Shown here in pieces: positions 22,945-34,810 of a stretch of DNA of 64,000 nt (position 1 is its first letter; each line of letters begins with the position of its first letter). The stretch spans positions 45,847,022 to 45,911,021 of the forward strand of contig NC_012873.2 in the NCBI RefSeq assembly GCF_000003195.3. The letters run 5' to 3'. Source of the DNA: Sorghum bicolor. Lineage: Eukaryota > Streptophyta > Magnoliopsida > Poales > Poaceae. A model generated the notes under the pieces. That model was given only the letters and a program-made list of their open reading frames with translations. It made no database searches and was not told the origin of the DNA. The position numbers and the translations under genes are program-made.

Positions 22945-24078
22945 AGAGGGCACAAAAATGCTTATCGCGTAATTAAATCAAATTTACATAGAAAATAACA
23001 TCCTAAACAATATAATTTAAAAAAACTAAAAAGAAAACTTACCTTTCTTAGCCACCTCCACCTCCTTCCAAGAAATGAAGATCAAAACCTCCACCCTTGT
23101 ATTTTGACATGTTGAAAAGTTAGTAAATTAATTGAAATATTGTCTACGAATATTTGTTATCAAAAATAAAAGAACACCTAACAATTAAATCAAATTGAAA
23201 AAGGAATCATGGAAATGGTGAGAGGAGAGGCAACATCTTAAACTAGAGGGCACAAAAATGCTTACCGCGAAATTAAATCAAATTTACATAAAAAATAACA
23301 TCCTAAACAATATAATTTAAAAAACTAAAAAGAAAACTTACCTTTCTTAGCCACCTCCACCTCCTTCCAAGAAATGAAGATCAAAACCTCCATCCTTGTA
23401 TTTTGACCTGTTGAAAAGTTAGTAAATCAATTGAAATATTGTCTACGAATATTTGTTATCAAAAATAAAAGAACACCTAACAATTAAATCAAATTGAAAA
23501 AGTAAAACAAGTATCAAAAATAAAGACAAAACCCTAAATATATATCTTTATATCACTAAAATAAATTTGACAAGGTACAAAAACACTGTTGATGAAACTA
23601 AATATATTATATCACTAAAAAATTTGAGAAGGAAACATGGAAATGGTGAGAGGAGAGGCAACATCTGAAGCAACCTCATATATAAAAAATGCTTATCGCA
23701 TAATTAAATCAAATTTACATAAAAAATAACATCCTAAACCATATAATTTAAAAAACTAAAAAGAAAACTTATCTTTCTCTCCCTTCCCAAGCATGGAAAC
23801 ACCATTCATGGAAACTACTACATATATATTTCTTGGATTCACAAATTAGAGAAGGAAACATAAAAAAGAAGATAAGAGAGACATCATATATCCATCTTAA
23901 GCAACTTTATTTGAGCAAAATAGACCATACCTAGCTATTCTACTCTCTCCCTCTCATGGTGAAACCCTAGATCCAAAAAGTAGCTCAAATTGAGCAAGAG
24001 GGCACAAAAAGAGGCATTAGAGGCATCAACTAACCTTTCTTAGCCACCTCCTTCCAAGAAATGAAGATCAAAACCTCC

Positions 24079-27000
24079 TGTAACACCCTAGTGTTATGGT
24101 TGCATAAATCATGTGCATAGCATGACCATCATCATCTACTCAAAGCATATCATGATCATCGTCTATCTTGAGCCATGTCATTCCATGCAAATATGTGATT
24201 TAAATTGTTTAAGTAGTCTTCCTATGCTTATGCTTGAGTGAACCATGCTTGTGTTTGTGCTCTATGCCTTGGTAATTAGTTTATCTATGCTTAACTCAAC
24301 CTTGGGAACAATGTTCATGTTGATCACTTCTCCAAAATAATCACTTAAGTCATACTTACACAAATAGGCTCTAGAAACCTCTTTTGCTTAGGCTTTTAAA
24401 AAGTGTTTCATAAAATGTTTGCATGTCAACACTTTCTACAGCAAAGTTGTAGCAAATTTTATAAGGAACAAAAGTTGTTTTATGGCCATCTCATGAAAAT
24501 GATCACATCTAGCTCAAAATTGACCCACAAGGCAAATTTGGGGCTGTTTCCAACACTTAGGAAATTTTCTAAGTCCTGGAACAAAAACAGTTTGCTCGAT
24601 CAGTTTTGAAAACTCCATATCTTTCAATCTAGGCCGATCTGGCTTTTGCTCTAGTTGACAATGTTGTAGAACTCGATTAGAACTCCAACTTTGTCAACTG
24701 CATCATCCCCTAATTCGTCTTGGTTTGGGAGATAATTACCGTCGAAGTCGCTCTGTCAGACAACCATCGTTTTCTCTGAATCGAAGTCGAGCTCGTCGAT
24801 GTGGCCGACCGGCGGCAGAGCTCCGTCGACATTTGGCGTCCGTACGTCGCTCCTGGCCCCGCTCGTCAGCTCCCAGCGCGCGCATGTCCTCCACGGCGAC
24901 GTCCCGAGCGAAGTGGACGCGTCCATTCGCTCTGCCTCGCCCTCTCTCGCCAGAAACTCGTCCGCAGCGAGCTCACCCTCGCGAGCTCACTCCGGCGAGC
25001 TCGTGCGCGCTCCTCGCTGCGTCGCAGTCCACCAAACTCCGCCCATAGCTTCGCCGTGAACCGCTCTCCACTCTCCACCCGCTAACTCGCCGTGAAACCC
25101 ACCGGTGAGCCGCCATTTCCTTCTTCCCCCAAATCGGGTTGCCGTGACCATCTTCTCCGGCGAACTCAATGCCGAGCTTCTCGAAGCCGCTCGTCTTCTC
25201 TGGTTAGGTCCTAGAGGTCGCTTAGGTTCCTAGCAGCGTTTGCGCCACTTGGTGGACGCTCTACCGTGCTCACCGTCGCCGGACACGACGCGCGGCGCCG
25301 CCGTGTTTCCGCCGGAGATGGGGTCTCCCGTGGTCAGCGTGTTCCACGAAGTCTCAGGCAAGCCGCTTACCTAGGAAGCTTCGCCATAGTCTGCTGGTGC
25401 TGTAGGAAACCCTAGGTCACACTCTACCGGCCTGAGGGCTCCGGCGTAACGCCGAGCGCCTCCGCCGAACCGCCATGGTCGACGGCGAGCCATTTCCGGT
25501 GGCTCCGCCGTAGGAAAAAGGGGATCAATCGAGTCGCTAGAGTCTGGGGATCACAATAGTGCCCTTGGTTTGGCCGGAGACTTCGCCGTCGCAGAGAAAT
25601 CGCCGGCAAGAGTCGCCTCGACTGTGAGGGAGAAGAACCTGACGCGTGGGGTCCGCTGTCAGTAACACTTGTTTCCCTCCTTTTCTTTTATTCAAAATCC
25701 AGGTTTTTGGCTTTTTTGCAAAAATCATATCTCTGGTTCTGTGGATCCAAAATTTGTGAAACCAATTTTGTGATGTTCCTTGAGATGGCTAGTTTTTAAT
25801 AAAAATATAAAATGCTTCATGTTTTCTGGGAAAAATATTTATTAGGATTTAATCTTGTTATTCATGAATAAATTCATATCTCTTGTTATACTGCTTATTT
25901 TGCTAGGAAATTTTTAAGGTAGTCTCTGTGTGGTGTTAAAAGGCTATGATAAATATTTCATGATTTTTGGAGTACTGCAGCTTTGATATATAATTTATGT
26001 TTGAAATTTGGCTTGTTTCCTTAATTAAATCATATAAAATAATTGGTGCTTATGCTGGTGCTCTACTTTTGGGGCAAACTTGTTTATGGTATTAGTAGCA
26101 TGTAAATAATCTGAAATCTGTTGTTTGACACCATATAAGTAATGTTTCTGAATTTATGAAATAAACACCTTGTCATATGTTAAATGCATATCTTTAATTT
26201 GGCATGTGCAATTGCTCTGAAATTTTTATGGGAATGTCACAATGCTATACATGTGCTTCTGTAATTTTTGTAGATTTGTCTGAGCAGATTTGCTAGTATC
26301 TTGTAATTAAGTCCTTTTATAGAATTAAATGGTTAAATGCATCATTATTAAATATCTAGGGGGTTAAAACATGATGATCTGGTAACCTTGTGATATGCTT
26401 GTGCTTATAAGTTATGTGGATGACACTGTTTATGTTTTGGCTATGTCTTTAAATAATTAATTGGTGGGTTAAAAGCTGTTCTGGACAGCAAGGAAGTAAT
26501 TTAGCTTTTGCTTAATGATAACTGAGTTTTCTGGGAAACTTGTCTAAATCAAAGTTGTTGTAAACTTTATGAACTAGCTGTGGTTTAAATTTGGGGTCAT
26601 TTGGCCGAGTAGTTTGAAAGTTCTAACTCTTCCAAGTTAGGTTCCAGAAATAGGTGTTTTCTATTTTTCTGGGACAGAACCTGGAACTTTGTTTAAATGA
26701 CTTGTTTAACTTATGAATCTTGCTGTGATGTTTAAAAATGATTTGTAGGCAATTTCATAAGATTTCCAGAATGTCTTCATTCATGTTTGTTGGATCTGCC
26801 TAGTACTAGTTATGACCTGTTTACTGAGATGTTCTTTGTGGATGCTTGCTGTTTATAGGTTATCTCGGTAGAATTTGGCTAAGTTAACTTATCATCTTGT
26901 GTGAATTTGTTATAACCTTTACTCCGTAAATGAGTGTCCAGTGAGTTTAATTAGGTGTCAAGCATTCATTCTTTAGTATGCACCTTTTCTTATTCATTGA

Positions 27001-28667
27001 GCATGCAATAGGTGCATCGGACGCGACCGCTTCCTACGAACTCCAAGTGAATCCCGAAGGCCAGGAGGGCAACCAGGAGGTGGAGGTCCAGCAAGTCGGA
27101 CTCGAGAAGCCCGAAGAAGAAGTTGAGTGCCCAAATCACGAGCCAGCTTCATTCGTGAAAGGCAAGCCCCGGAGCATTCTAAGTCTCCCTTTACTTTCGA
27201 AAGTTTACTTAATATGTTATATCTATTGATGCATTAAGTATAGGAGTTGTGATGAAACCTTTGTTGCATTTTACTCCATCCTTGTCCAGATAACTTACCA
27301 TACCCTGGTTGTAGAGTTAGGTTCGAGTAGCAGCTTAGCCATGCTTTAATCGGTAGAAGTCGGGTGATTTTCTGTCACCTGCGCGATATAGGGTTATGTC
27401 GGATCACGATGGACTATATGTGCTATCGTGAATGGAACCTGATTAAATGGACTTAAGCCGGGTGGAGTTTTGCAAGGTTGTAGTAACTCCGTCTGTGGCA
27501 GCTAAGGACCGACCGTTGTACGTCCTCTTGTCATGTTGAACGCATGCCTGACACTTAGTTGGCCGGATAACTCGTTCCGACCGCGAAGCCAAGTAATATG
27601 ACTCAGGCCGGAAGGTCGATAAGTATAAAGTGCGCACTACCGGAGGAAGTGCGGTGTGCGGGGGACCATTGGCGTAAGTCCAAAGGCAGGTGAGTTAAAA
27701 TTCCTGACCTCCCTGGCAGAGTGGTAGCCCTGGGAGTGCGGCGCTTATCGGAACCGCGATTCCTGAATCGTACCAAAGGTGACCCGTTGGCTCTCCGACG
27801 GGGGATGCTTGGGTGAGTGCTAGGAATATACCTCCAGCTGGATAGGAATTCGATTCGAATCGCCGTCTCTCCCGGTCAGTGAGAACTTGACAGAGCAGCG
27901 GCAAACGTAGCATTCACTAAAGAACTTTGGTTCATGATAATGATGATAGCAAGGAAAAGTACATGATGACCTTGATATGGTTATTATTGCTTGTAATAAT
28001 CAAGTGAAGTGCTTTAGTACTGGTGCTAATCTAGTGGTAGGCTGATGATAAATAAATATGATGCTCTTACAATGATTGAGTTATAATAAAGGCTTTTGGC
28101 AAATATTGAGTCAACCAGCTCTACTTAGATATATTAGCCTTGCATGATCCTTGGTGTCTTTTATGTTTTACTAGACGGGTAAGTCTAGCTGAGTACATTC
28201 TCGTACTCAGGGTTTATTCCCACCTGTTGCAGATGATATCTTTTATGATGGCTTCTGCAAGACCTATCTCCATCTCGCTGGGGATGAGGACTAACTGTTG
28301 GGCACAGTTCTCTAACAAACTCGTACCTGCTGCTTTTGGATAGATGGCATGAGACTCTGGCAATAACAAGAACATGTGAATTGAACTGTGGAAAGTGTGT
28401 GTGTAATTATTTTGCTTCCGCTACTTCGAACAAGGGTTGTAACAACTTAATAACTCCGATGTGGTGCCGCTTCGACAGCAATGAATGACGATGTAACATT
28501 CGCTGTGTTGTGCTGAATTATTACGATCTTGGTTTGTTGCAAGTTGGTTTGAAGTCCTTCGTGATTTCAATTGACTACCGGGATTATATGGGCTCAAGTT
28601 TGGAAACTTGATTGCTTGTCGATTGTTTCTACACTTGAACTCTTATAATTTGGTCGGTTCTGTGACA
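24079..28667 (+). mobile_element. Solo LTR (4589 bp) of a chromovirus-type gypsy element
   Basis: It starts TGTAACACCC and ends TGTGACA, with 5-base duplications CCTCC at 24074-24078 and 28668-28672. No PBS, internal region or partner LTR is present, so it is a solo LTR from recombination. The empty site is visible in the tandem unit at about 23090. Contents resemble the LTR at 58758-63266: a GC-rich block (24780-25650), a block near 27000-27180, and a conserved hairpin near 28180. ORFs in the GC-rich block show no domain. Confidence 0.9.
28179..28232 (+). promoter_or_regulatory. Conserved LTR hairpin between splice-like signals
   Basis: GGGTAAGTCT is followed by a perfect inverted repeat CTGAGTAC-attctc-GTACTCAG (28189-28210) and then CTGTTGCAG. 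The same order occurs in the other two long LTRs of the window (50088-50139 on minus and 62787-62841), although much of the surrounding sequence has diverged. Confidence 0.7.
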
Positions 28668-28769
28668 CCTCCCCCTTGTATTTTGAAAAATCTAGACCTC
28701 CAAGATGGGCTGCAATGGAAGGTGACTGCGAGCTACAGTTCTGCCCGAGAAGGAAGAAGGGGCTGGTGG

Positions 28770-28777
28770 TATTTATA
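28770..28777 (-). promoter_or_regulatory. TATA box of CACTA-B tnp2
   Basis: The minus strand reads CCTATAAATACC, adjacent to the innermost right-end subterminal repeat. The transcript would begin near 28745. Its leader is now cut by the solo LTR and then the LINE, so promoter and ATG are about 8 kb apart, against about 1.4 kb originally. Confidence 0.7.
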
Positions 28778-28787
28778 GGAAGATAAA

Positions 28788-29125
28788 TCACAGGCGGTTT
28801 GTTATGTGAACCGCCTGTGTAAATCCATTAACACAGGCGGTTCACATAACTGAACCGCCTGTGTAAATGGACCATTTACACTTGCGGTCATGTTATGTGA
28901 CGCGCCTGTGTAAATCTATTAACACAGGCGGTTCACATAGCATGACCGCCTGTGTAAATGGTCCATTTACGCAAGCGGTTTTCTTACAATACCGCCTGTA
29001 CTGAGCCTTTTATACAGGCGGTTTTCAACTCTAGCCGTACAAATTTTCAACACAGGCGCATTATAACTAAAACCGCCTGTAGAAATGTTTTACCCCCGCC
29101 GGCTTAGAACCTCTGTGTACTAGTG
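28788..29125. repeat. Right subterminal repeat array and terminus of CACTA-B
   Basis: About ten ACAGGCGGTT / AACCGCCTGT units occur in alternating orientation, mostly followed by TGTAAAT, plus the terminus CTCTGTGTACTAGTG at 29111-29125. Confidence 0.9.
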
Positions 29126-29198
29126 ATTATTTATTTCAGGAACATGCATGATCTATAGTTAGTACACTACACATTACTTTCAAGGGATCATCTACTTA

Positions 29199-29441
29199 GG
29201 CTTTATTTAGTTCACCCAAAAATCAAAAACTTTTCAAGATTCTCGTCACATCAAATCTTACGGCACATGCACGAAGCATTAAATATAGATGAAAACAAAA
29301 ACTAATTGAACAGTTTGTCTGTGTAAATCGCGAGACGAATCTTTTAAGCCTAGTTACTCCATGATCGGACAATATTTGTCAAATAAAAACGAAACTACTA
29401 CAGTATCAAAATCTAAAAATTTTCCAAATCTAAACAAGGCC
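29199..29441. mobile_element. Tourist-like MITE (243 bp)
   Basis: Termini GGCTTTATTTAG and, inverted, GGCCTTGTTTAG, flanked by TTA on both sides (29196-29198 and 29442-29444). The interior (CAAAAACTTTTCAAGATT, GTAAATCGCGAGACGAATC) is a very common grass MITE sequence. No coding capacity. Confidence 0.85.
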
Positions 29442-29444
29442 TTA

Positions 29445-30109
29445 CATTTCCATTACCAAAATCCCAAAAAGTATACAGTTACATATCACAGTAACAGCCC
29501 AAGAAGATAGAGGACAAGTGGAACATGCATGGAGGCGACAAGATAGGAAATAGTTACACACTGTGGCAAGGCTCTCGTAGGTTTGCCCACATTGGACGGT
29601 CCCGCGTGCCGCCGGTCTCCACCGTCTATCACCAGATCGGACATGCACACCAGATGATTGATCATCATCGACCCAAGCCTTAGCAGCTAGCTAGTACACG
29701 CTACTGATGAATAGTGATGCAGCAACTATTGCAAAGTCAGAACCTTCTTACAACCTACGGAGTAGGTACGTACATAATACATGCATGTAGGCAGTACCCA
29801 GTACCCACATGCATGTATGATGGCACTTGCCTTCCTTCTCCTGTACGTTAATCCTGACCCTAGATCATGTTCGCGCGCCATTTAGAAATAAACTTTCTTT
29901 TAGAGTTACACATTACAACACACATTGATACTAGCGTAACCCTAGTAGGAGTGACTACTAAATTTCTCACCAGGTTGCCCAGCCACGAGGTCACAAAGGA
30001 GCACAAGAGTCCGAGTTGGGGCCCTTAGTTTTTTGGGCCCTGGGGCCGTTGCCCACCTCGCCCCTGCTGATATCAACAACCCTGGGAAGGAAGGAAGTGG
30101 CGACGGTCG
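29445..30109. other. Spacer, no gene recognised
   Basis: Short ORFs only. A near-palindromic ACATGCATG...CATGCATGT pair occurs at about 29780-29818. I see no transposon border. Confidence 0.5.
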
Positions 30110-30117
30110 GTTACGAG

Positions 30118-30775
30118 TAAGGATGAAAACGGTCGGAAACGGTCGAAAAACTTCTAAATTGTTTTCTATTTTTACATTTGAAATACGAAAACAAAAACGA
30201 AAACGGTAAAGTCGGACACGAAAACGAACACGAACTTACGCAATATCGAGAATTTCGAAAACGAACCAATTCGATCGGATTTATGTCGAACACGGTCGAT
30301 ATACGAAAACTCAATACGAAATGTCGATATAAAAGTATATATAGGATCAAGTTCAAGTGCATATAATAATTAAAAAGTGCATGCTCCTTAGTCTTAGGTA
30401 TTTAATACAATAGCCCACACATAAATACAAGTCTAGAATAAACAATTAATAGCTAACATGAACACAACTAGCCACTAGTAGAAAGAACGCAGATGCATGG
30501 TGAGTAGTCTGTAATTGGGCTGTGTGACCCTACAGTTGACTAAATTCGGTTTAAACCAAATTTTGAATTCGAAATATTTCATATTAAAAGTAGAAAAGTA
30601 GAAAACGGTCGAAAAATGTCAAAACTGTTTTCTACTTTTATATTTAAAATACGAAACATCTAAAATATGAAAGCGAAAACGATAAAGTCGGACAAAAAAA
30701 TACGAATTCGATCGGATCAAATATAGAAAGCGGTTCGGTTCGGTTCGGGATATTTCCGTTCCGTTTTCATCCTTA
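30118..30775. mobile_element. Non-autonomous hAT-like element (658 bp)
   Basis: Inverted termini TAAGGATGAAAACGG and CCGTTTTCATCCTTA (about 15 bases, with a few differences further in), flanked by an exact 8-base duplication GTTACGAG (30110-30117 and 30776-30783). The interior is rich in GAAAACG and ATACGAAA words, repeated at about 30120-30330 and 30600-30720. No transposase. Confidence 0.85.
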
Positions 30776-30783
30776 GTTACGAG

Positions 30784-32283
30784 CTAATTATGATTCAGAT
30801 AGATTCAGAAAAAAAAAGTGTAAAAGCGGTATTAAGATAGCAATAGAGGGTTCAGATAGCTAGAAAGGTTTCACAACAAAATAAAGTTGAGACGTTCAGG
30901 TTCTAACAATACATAGCCGCCTTGCAGGTTACAATCGGCCTTTATACCGGAACCAAGCTGGACGTAGCCAGACACATGAACATGGCCAACTATAGCCCAC
31001 TTGGTAGACTAGACAAGCCTTAGCCACTTCTCGTGCCCTCTCTGTTGTCCGCCCAGCTTCCCTACTCTGTTGTCGGATAACGTACATTGCTGACGCCACG
31101 CCTCTTGTTCCTGACACAATCGTCCATCCAGAGGTGTATTTATGTACCAAAAGTGTAATATGTTAGCTACCTTATGTGTGTTATTAATCGAATCCTATGC
31201 TAATTATCATCATGATAATTGGCACCACTGCCATCAGTATTCGATCCGAGGAGCATTTTGGCGGTGACTGTTTCTTGTTCTTTTTTCTGACGCTGGTGTG
31301 TGTTGTGCTCGCGACTAAGGAGTCCCTTCCTCGCTATTTCTTGTGTCCCAGAACCAAGCGAGACGAGGGAGCACAAGAGGTTGGCCGCAATGGACGAACA
31401 GATCAACTTAATACACATAATCTACAGAAAAGTGGTGGTTCTCAATATGATCTCTACAACTTTCTAGTTAACAAGTTTTTGATTTGAAGTCATTTGGATT
31501 CCTAAGTATTCATTTTATGTTTAGGATTTTGAAATTTAAAATCTAAAAATTTCAAACAACATTAGACGTTGACATGATCTATACCTATACCAAAGCTGTA
31601 GTTGTCATTGCAACGTACAAATTTATAGAAGACAAGTTTTGATTTGAAAAATATTTAGGGTCCCAAATATTTGTTCCGAATTCTTAAATTTTGATTTTTT
31701 TTTTGAAAATTTGAAACTATCTTGGATCGAGACATGCTCTATATATATCAAGGTTGACAAAATTTAAAGCTTTGTAGTCAAAACTTATTTCACTTGAAAT
31801 CATTTATAGGCTAATACAAGATTACAAAATGTTTATTAATAAAAAGATGGCATTCTATTTATACTTTGAAACGAGTGTATATTGCAGTGGTAGAGGTGTT
31901 ATTTGTGCTATTGGCTGTGTGTCCAAATCCTTATCTGAATTTCATCGGTCAGAGAAAGCCTCACATTATGCTAGGTTCTACATAGTGGAAGGCTTTGTCT
32001 CAACTCATTTTTTCTTGAATTTGAAGGTAATAGCCCCAAAGTTATGCAAGTAGAGGTTTGAATCCAATTCTGATGTTCAAGTTGTGCCGATGATATGTTG
32101 ATTAGGGTAGCTACTATGCATTTCATAGGTTTTGCTGCCTTTTGGCTCAAATATTTAGAGGTTTCGCCTCAAGGTTTGTGCTGGCATGATGTTTTTTTCC
32201 ATTATGTTTGGTGGATTTGAAAAGGATCGGCTTGCCCAGTTGCTTAGATAGTTTCCATGTTAAAAAGCGGGCACCTTAGCTTC
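30784..32283. other. Spacer, no gene recognised
   Basis: The ORFs here are short and show no domain. 31430-31830 contains repeated TTTGATTTGAA / TTTGAAATTT themes resembling interiors of grass CACTA derivatives such as the one at 32287, so it may be an old fragment. No termini are visible. Confidence 0.45.
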
Positions 32284-32286
32284 TTA

Positions 32287-33503
32287 TACTACGGGACACA
32301 ACTTTTGTCATTTTTGCACTCGGCAAAGACTTTGTCGAGTACCGTACTTAGCAAATAAAACACGACAAATTTTTTGTCAGCAAAGCGATCTTTGTCAAGT
32401 GCTATTTTTCAGACACTTGGCAACGCCTTTGCCGGATGCTCGACACTTAGCAAAGATTGAAACAAAAAACCCCGAAAAAACAGGAAAAAGCGGTCTTTGC
32501 CGAGTGCTATTTTTTGGGCACTCAGCAAGGCCCCCACCGCCCAGCGCCAGAGACAATGTCGCAATATTTTTTTGCGCAAAATACGTGGCTATATGGCCTG
32601 TGGGATTTGAACTCGTGACCTCCCTCTCAAGCGTCTCTTTCCCTAACTACTGCACCAAACTATCACTTGTGTTTATATTGCATTTTGGTTCCTCACATAT
32701 TATACTAAACTATGTATAAATTGATTATTTAAAGCCCTAAATGATTTCAAATTAAACATTTTTGAGATTTATAATTTTTATTTAGGGAGTTGTTTACAAA
32801 ATTTGAATTTCAAATCAAAAAGTTATCAACTACAAAGTTTTTTATGATAAGATGATTTCAAATCAAAATGTTATCAACTATAAAGTTTCATAACTTTTCA
32901 AGATCTACAAAGTTTATCTAGGGAGATTTTCCATCCGAGGTCATTTAAAAAATTTAAATTTTAAAATTTTCAAATAAAAACGCAGTTTTGCATGACAATA
33001 TGAACTCAAATAAAATAGTTGCCAACTATAAAACTTTATAACTTCTTAAGATCTACAAAGTTTATTTTGGTTGTTTGTTCATTTGTTCATCCGGCATGAC
33101 GATTCTATCATTTTTAACAAAACATATATATCTCTCTTGTAGTTTCATAAACTATAAGAGAGATGTAAAATTTATGAAAAAATTAATTTTCACTTTGTCA
33201 AATGAAGAAATGACCAAAATAAAGGTTGTAGATCTTAAGAAGTTATACAAATTTGTAGTTGAAAACTTTTTTATTTGAATTTGTTTAGGTCTTCAAAACT
33301 CGATTTACAATTTTCTTGGTCGAGTATTTTTTTTACCTAAAAAAACACTCGGCCTTAGACCTTTTTTGTCAAGTGTTTTTTTTACACTCGGCAAAGAAGT
33401 CTCTTTGTCCAACACACAGCAAAGAGGCTTCTTTATCGAGTGTCCGAAAAAAAACACTTGGCAAACCGTTTGGCACTTGACAAAGAGCCAGACTCTAATA
33501 GTG
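32287..33503. mobile_element. CACTA-D: small non-autonomous CACTA element (1217 bp)
   Basis: The left end is TACTACGGGA (first base mutated from C) and the right end CACTATTAGA on the minus strand, flanked by TTA (32284-32286 and 33504-33506). Both ends carry subterminal TTTGTCGAGTG / CACTCGGCAAAG repeats (32320-32530 and 33330-33490), a family different from CACTA-A and CACTA-B/C. The interior has no transposase. Confidence 0.8.
32603..32657 (-). other. tRNA-like pol III promoter remnant
   Basis: On the minus strand TGGTGCAGTAG (32647-32657) fits the A-box consensus and AGTTCAAATCC (32603-32613) fits the B box at 9 of 11 positions, about 33 bases apart. The flanks do not pair into an acceptor stem, so this is a tRNA-derived fragment and not a working tRNA gene. 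Confidence 0.4.
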
Positions 33504-33506
33504 TTA

Positions 33507-33961
33507 AGTTGAGGAGTTTGATAAAATTGTGCATCAAATTCTTTCGCTTGGCCAAAGGTTTATGTTATAATAAGCGTGGTTTAGAATGGGGTTCAGATCA
33601 CAAGTGTGAACGCATATCTCTGTATAGTGATTCAGATCACAAGCAAGGTGCCCTAGTGTCTACATGTGTCGTAGAAGAGCTTTGGAAATTCTTGGATAGT
33701 GATTCAGCATAACCCTCTCATCATGAATTCATTGTAAGACAGGAAAAATGAAACCCATGCATGCCAAATGTTTTTTTAAAAAAATTATGTGACTTGTTTC
33801 TAGTGTTTTATTGCTCATAATCATGCTCATTATTTATTCAAACCATCATATTATGCTATATTAAACCTAGATATTGATGAAGGCAATCAAAATTTCAAAT
33901 AGAGTACCAAATATATATGTTGGGCTCAAATTAACCAAATTACTTTTGACGGGCTAGGGAT
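33507..33961. other. Spacer, no gene recognised
   Basis: Contains a short duplicated phrase (GATTCAGATCACAAG-like at about 33593 and 33631). The small ORF spanning 33440-33712 starts inside CACTA-D and has no domain. Confidence 0.45.
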
Positions 33962-33969
33962 GCCATAGT

Positions 33970-34802
33970 CAGTGGCGAGGGAAGGGGGGGCTGAGGGGGG
34001 CCTGGCACCCCCCAAGCTTCCCATAATTCCCTTAATACACCTCATAGATTAGATGTTTAATTATCTAATTAGCTAATTAATGATATTATCTGTACTAAGA
34101 TTTTTATTCTTATTTTATATTAATCTCTAATAGTTTCTTATACAAATAGATATTTCTAATATTTTCTTCATATCTTTTATTTTTATTATTGTCTATCAAA
34201 CATCAGTTTGTCCCCTACCACACACTCTAATTAGCTAGTTAATTGAAAATCAGCGTTTTTCTGTTTAATCCTTCTGAATTGATCTCCAACAATGGGATCT
34301 ATATTATTTAGCATTAGTCTTCCTATTATCTTTCTTATCTCCTATGTTTTTATCATTATTCGTCTAAACTCTAAACAATCATTTAGCCCGTTGTACTCAA
34401 CTTTTAAACACTACAGTGGTATGGTGTTTCTGTTTAACCTTCTATTTAAATGACCATTTTTACCTGTTTAAGTGATCGTTTTGTCTAAGACTAAACGATA
34501 TGTAACTGATAGTTTGTCATTTGATGTTAGGATCTAGTACTAATTAATTTTACCTCCGTTTAACTACTTGTTTTTATTGTGATTCTTTTTCTGGGCAAAG
34601 AAATAGAATGATCAAGTGAAAGTTAGAGGCCTGAGACTAGTTAAGTTTCTCTTTTATTATTTTTTATTTTTTCCGTTTTTTGCATCGCAACGCAAACGTT
34701 TATTTTGGTGCTATGTACACCTTTGTCATATAATATTTTGATATACATGATTGTTTTTGGTTTGCACGGCCTCCCTATGTTTAAATCCTGGCTCCGCCCC
34801 TG
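33970..34802. mobile_element. Non-autonomous hAT element (833 bp)
   Basis: Termini CAGTGGCGAGG and, on the other strand, CAGGGGCGGAGCCAGG, flanked by the 8-base duplication GCCATAGT (33962-33969 and 34803-34810). The C-rich CAGGGGCGG end is common for grass hAT derivatives. The AT-rich interior has no ORF of note. Confidence 0.88.
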
Positions 34803-34810
34803 GCCATAGT

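Larger units (their letters stand above)
20748..24073 (-). repeat. Tandemly repeated non-coding exon and intron upstream of tnp2
   Basis: A unit of about 300 bases occurs three times (starting 20748, 23114 and 23410; the first is split by the LINE, the third is longer and degenerate). Each unit holds a mini-exon of about 65 bases, containing CTTGGAAGGAGGTGGAGG, with a donor AAG|GTAAGT on one side and a CAACAG acceptor on the other. The middle exon (23342-23407) keeps both sites. The exon at 23043-23107 has lost its acceptor (CAACAT), and a third donor near 23771 reads AT instead of GT. Confidence 0.75.
10563..29125 (-). mobile_element. CACTA-B: complete 18.6-kb CACTA (En/Spm) element
   Basis: The left end reads CACTGGTACA at 10563. 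The right end reads CACTAGTACA on the minus strand (29116-29125). Both are flanked by ATT (10560-10562 and 29126-29128), the 3-bp duplication expected for CACTA. Arrays of ACAGGCGG-type repeats lie inside both ends. It encodes tnp2 and a second gene, both leftward. Nested in it are a LINE (20896-22944) and a solo LTR (24079-28667); without these it would be about 11.9 kb. All coding parts carry stops or frameshifts, so it is not autonomous now. Confidence 0.9.

Noticed and set aside
24725..25728. ORFs in the GC-rich block of the solo LTR (also 52294-53025 and 59424-60354)
   Set aside because: They are short, differ between related LTRs and have no domain; they may be relics of a captured exon but I cannot support a gene.
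27000..27180. Short open stretch (matched near 61594-61740) with an acidic peptide
   Set aside because: It is part of a conserved LTR block; the reading frame is too short and the start codons differ, so I list no CDS.
29780..29818. ATGCATGC near-palindrome as a possible transposon end
   Set aside because: No target duplication or partner terminus could be found.
32596..32672. Possible tRNA gene
   Set aside because: Box A and box B are present but the acceptor stem does not pair; kept only as a tRNA-like remnant.
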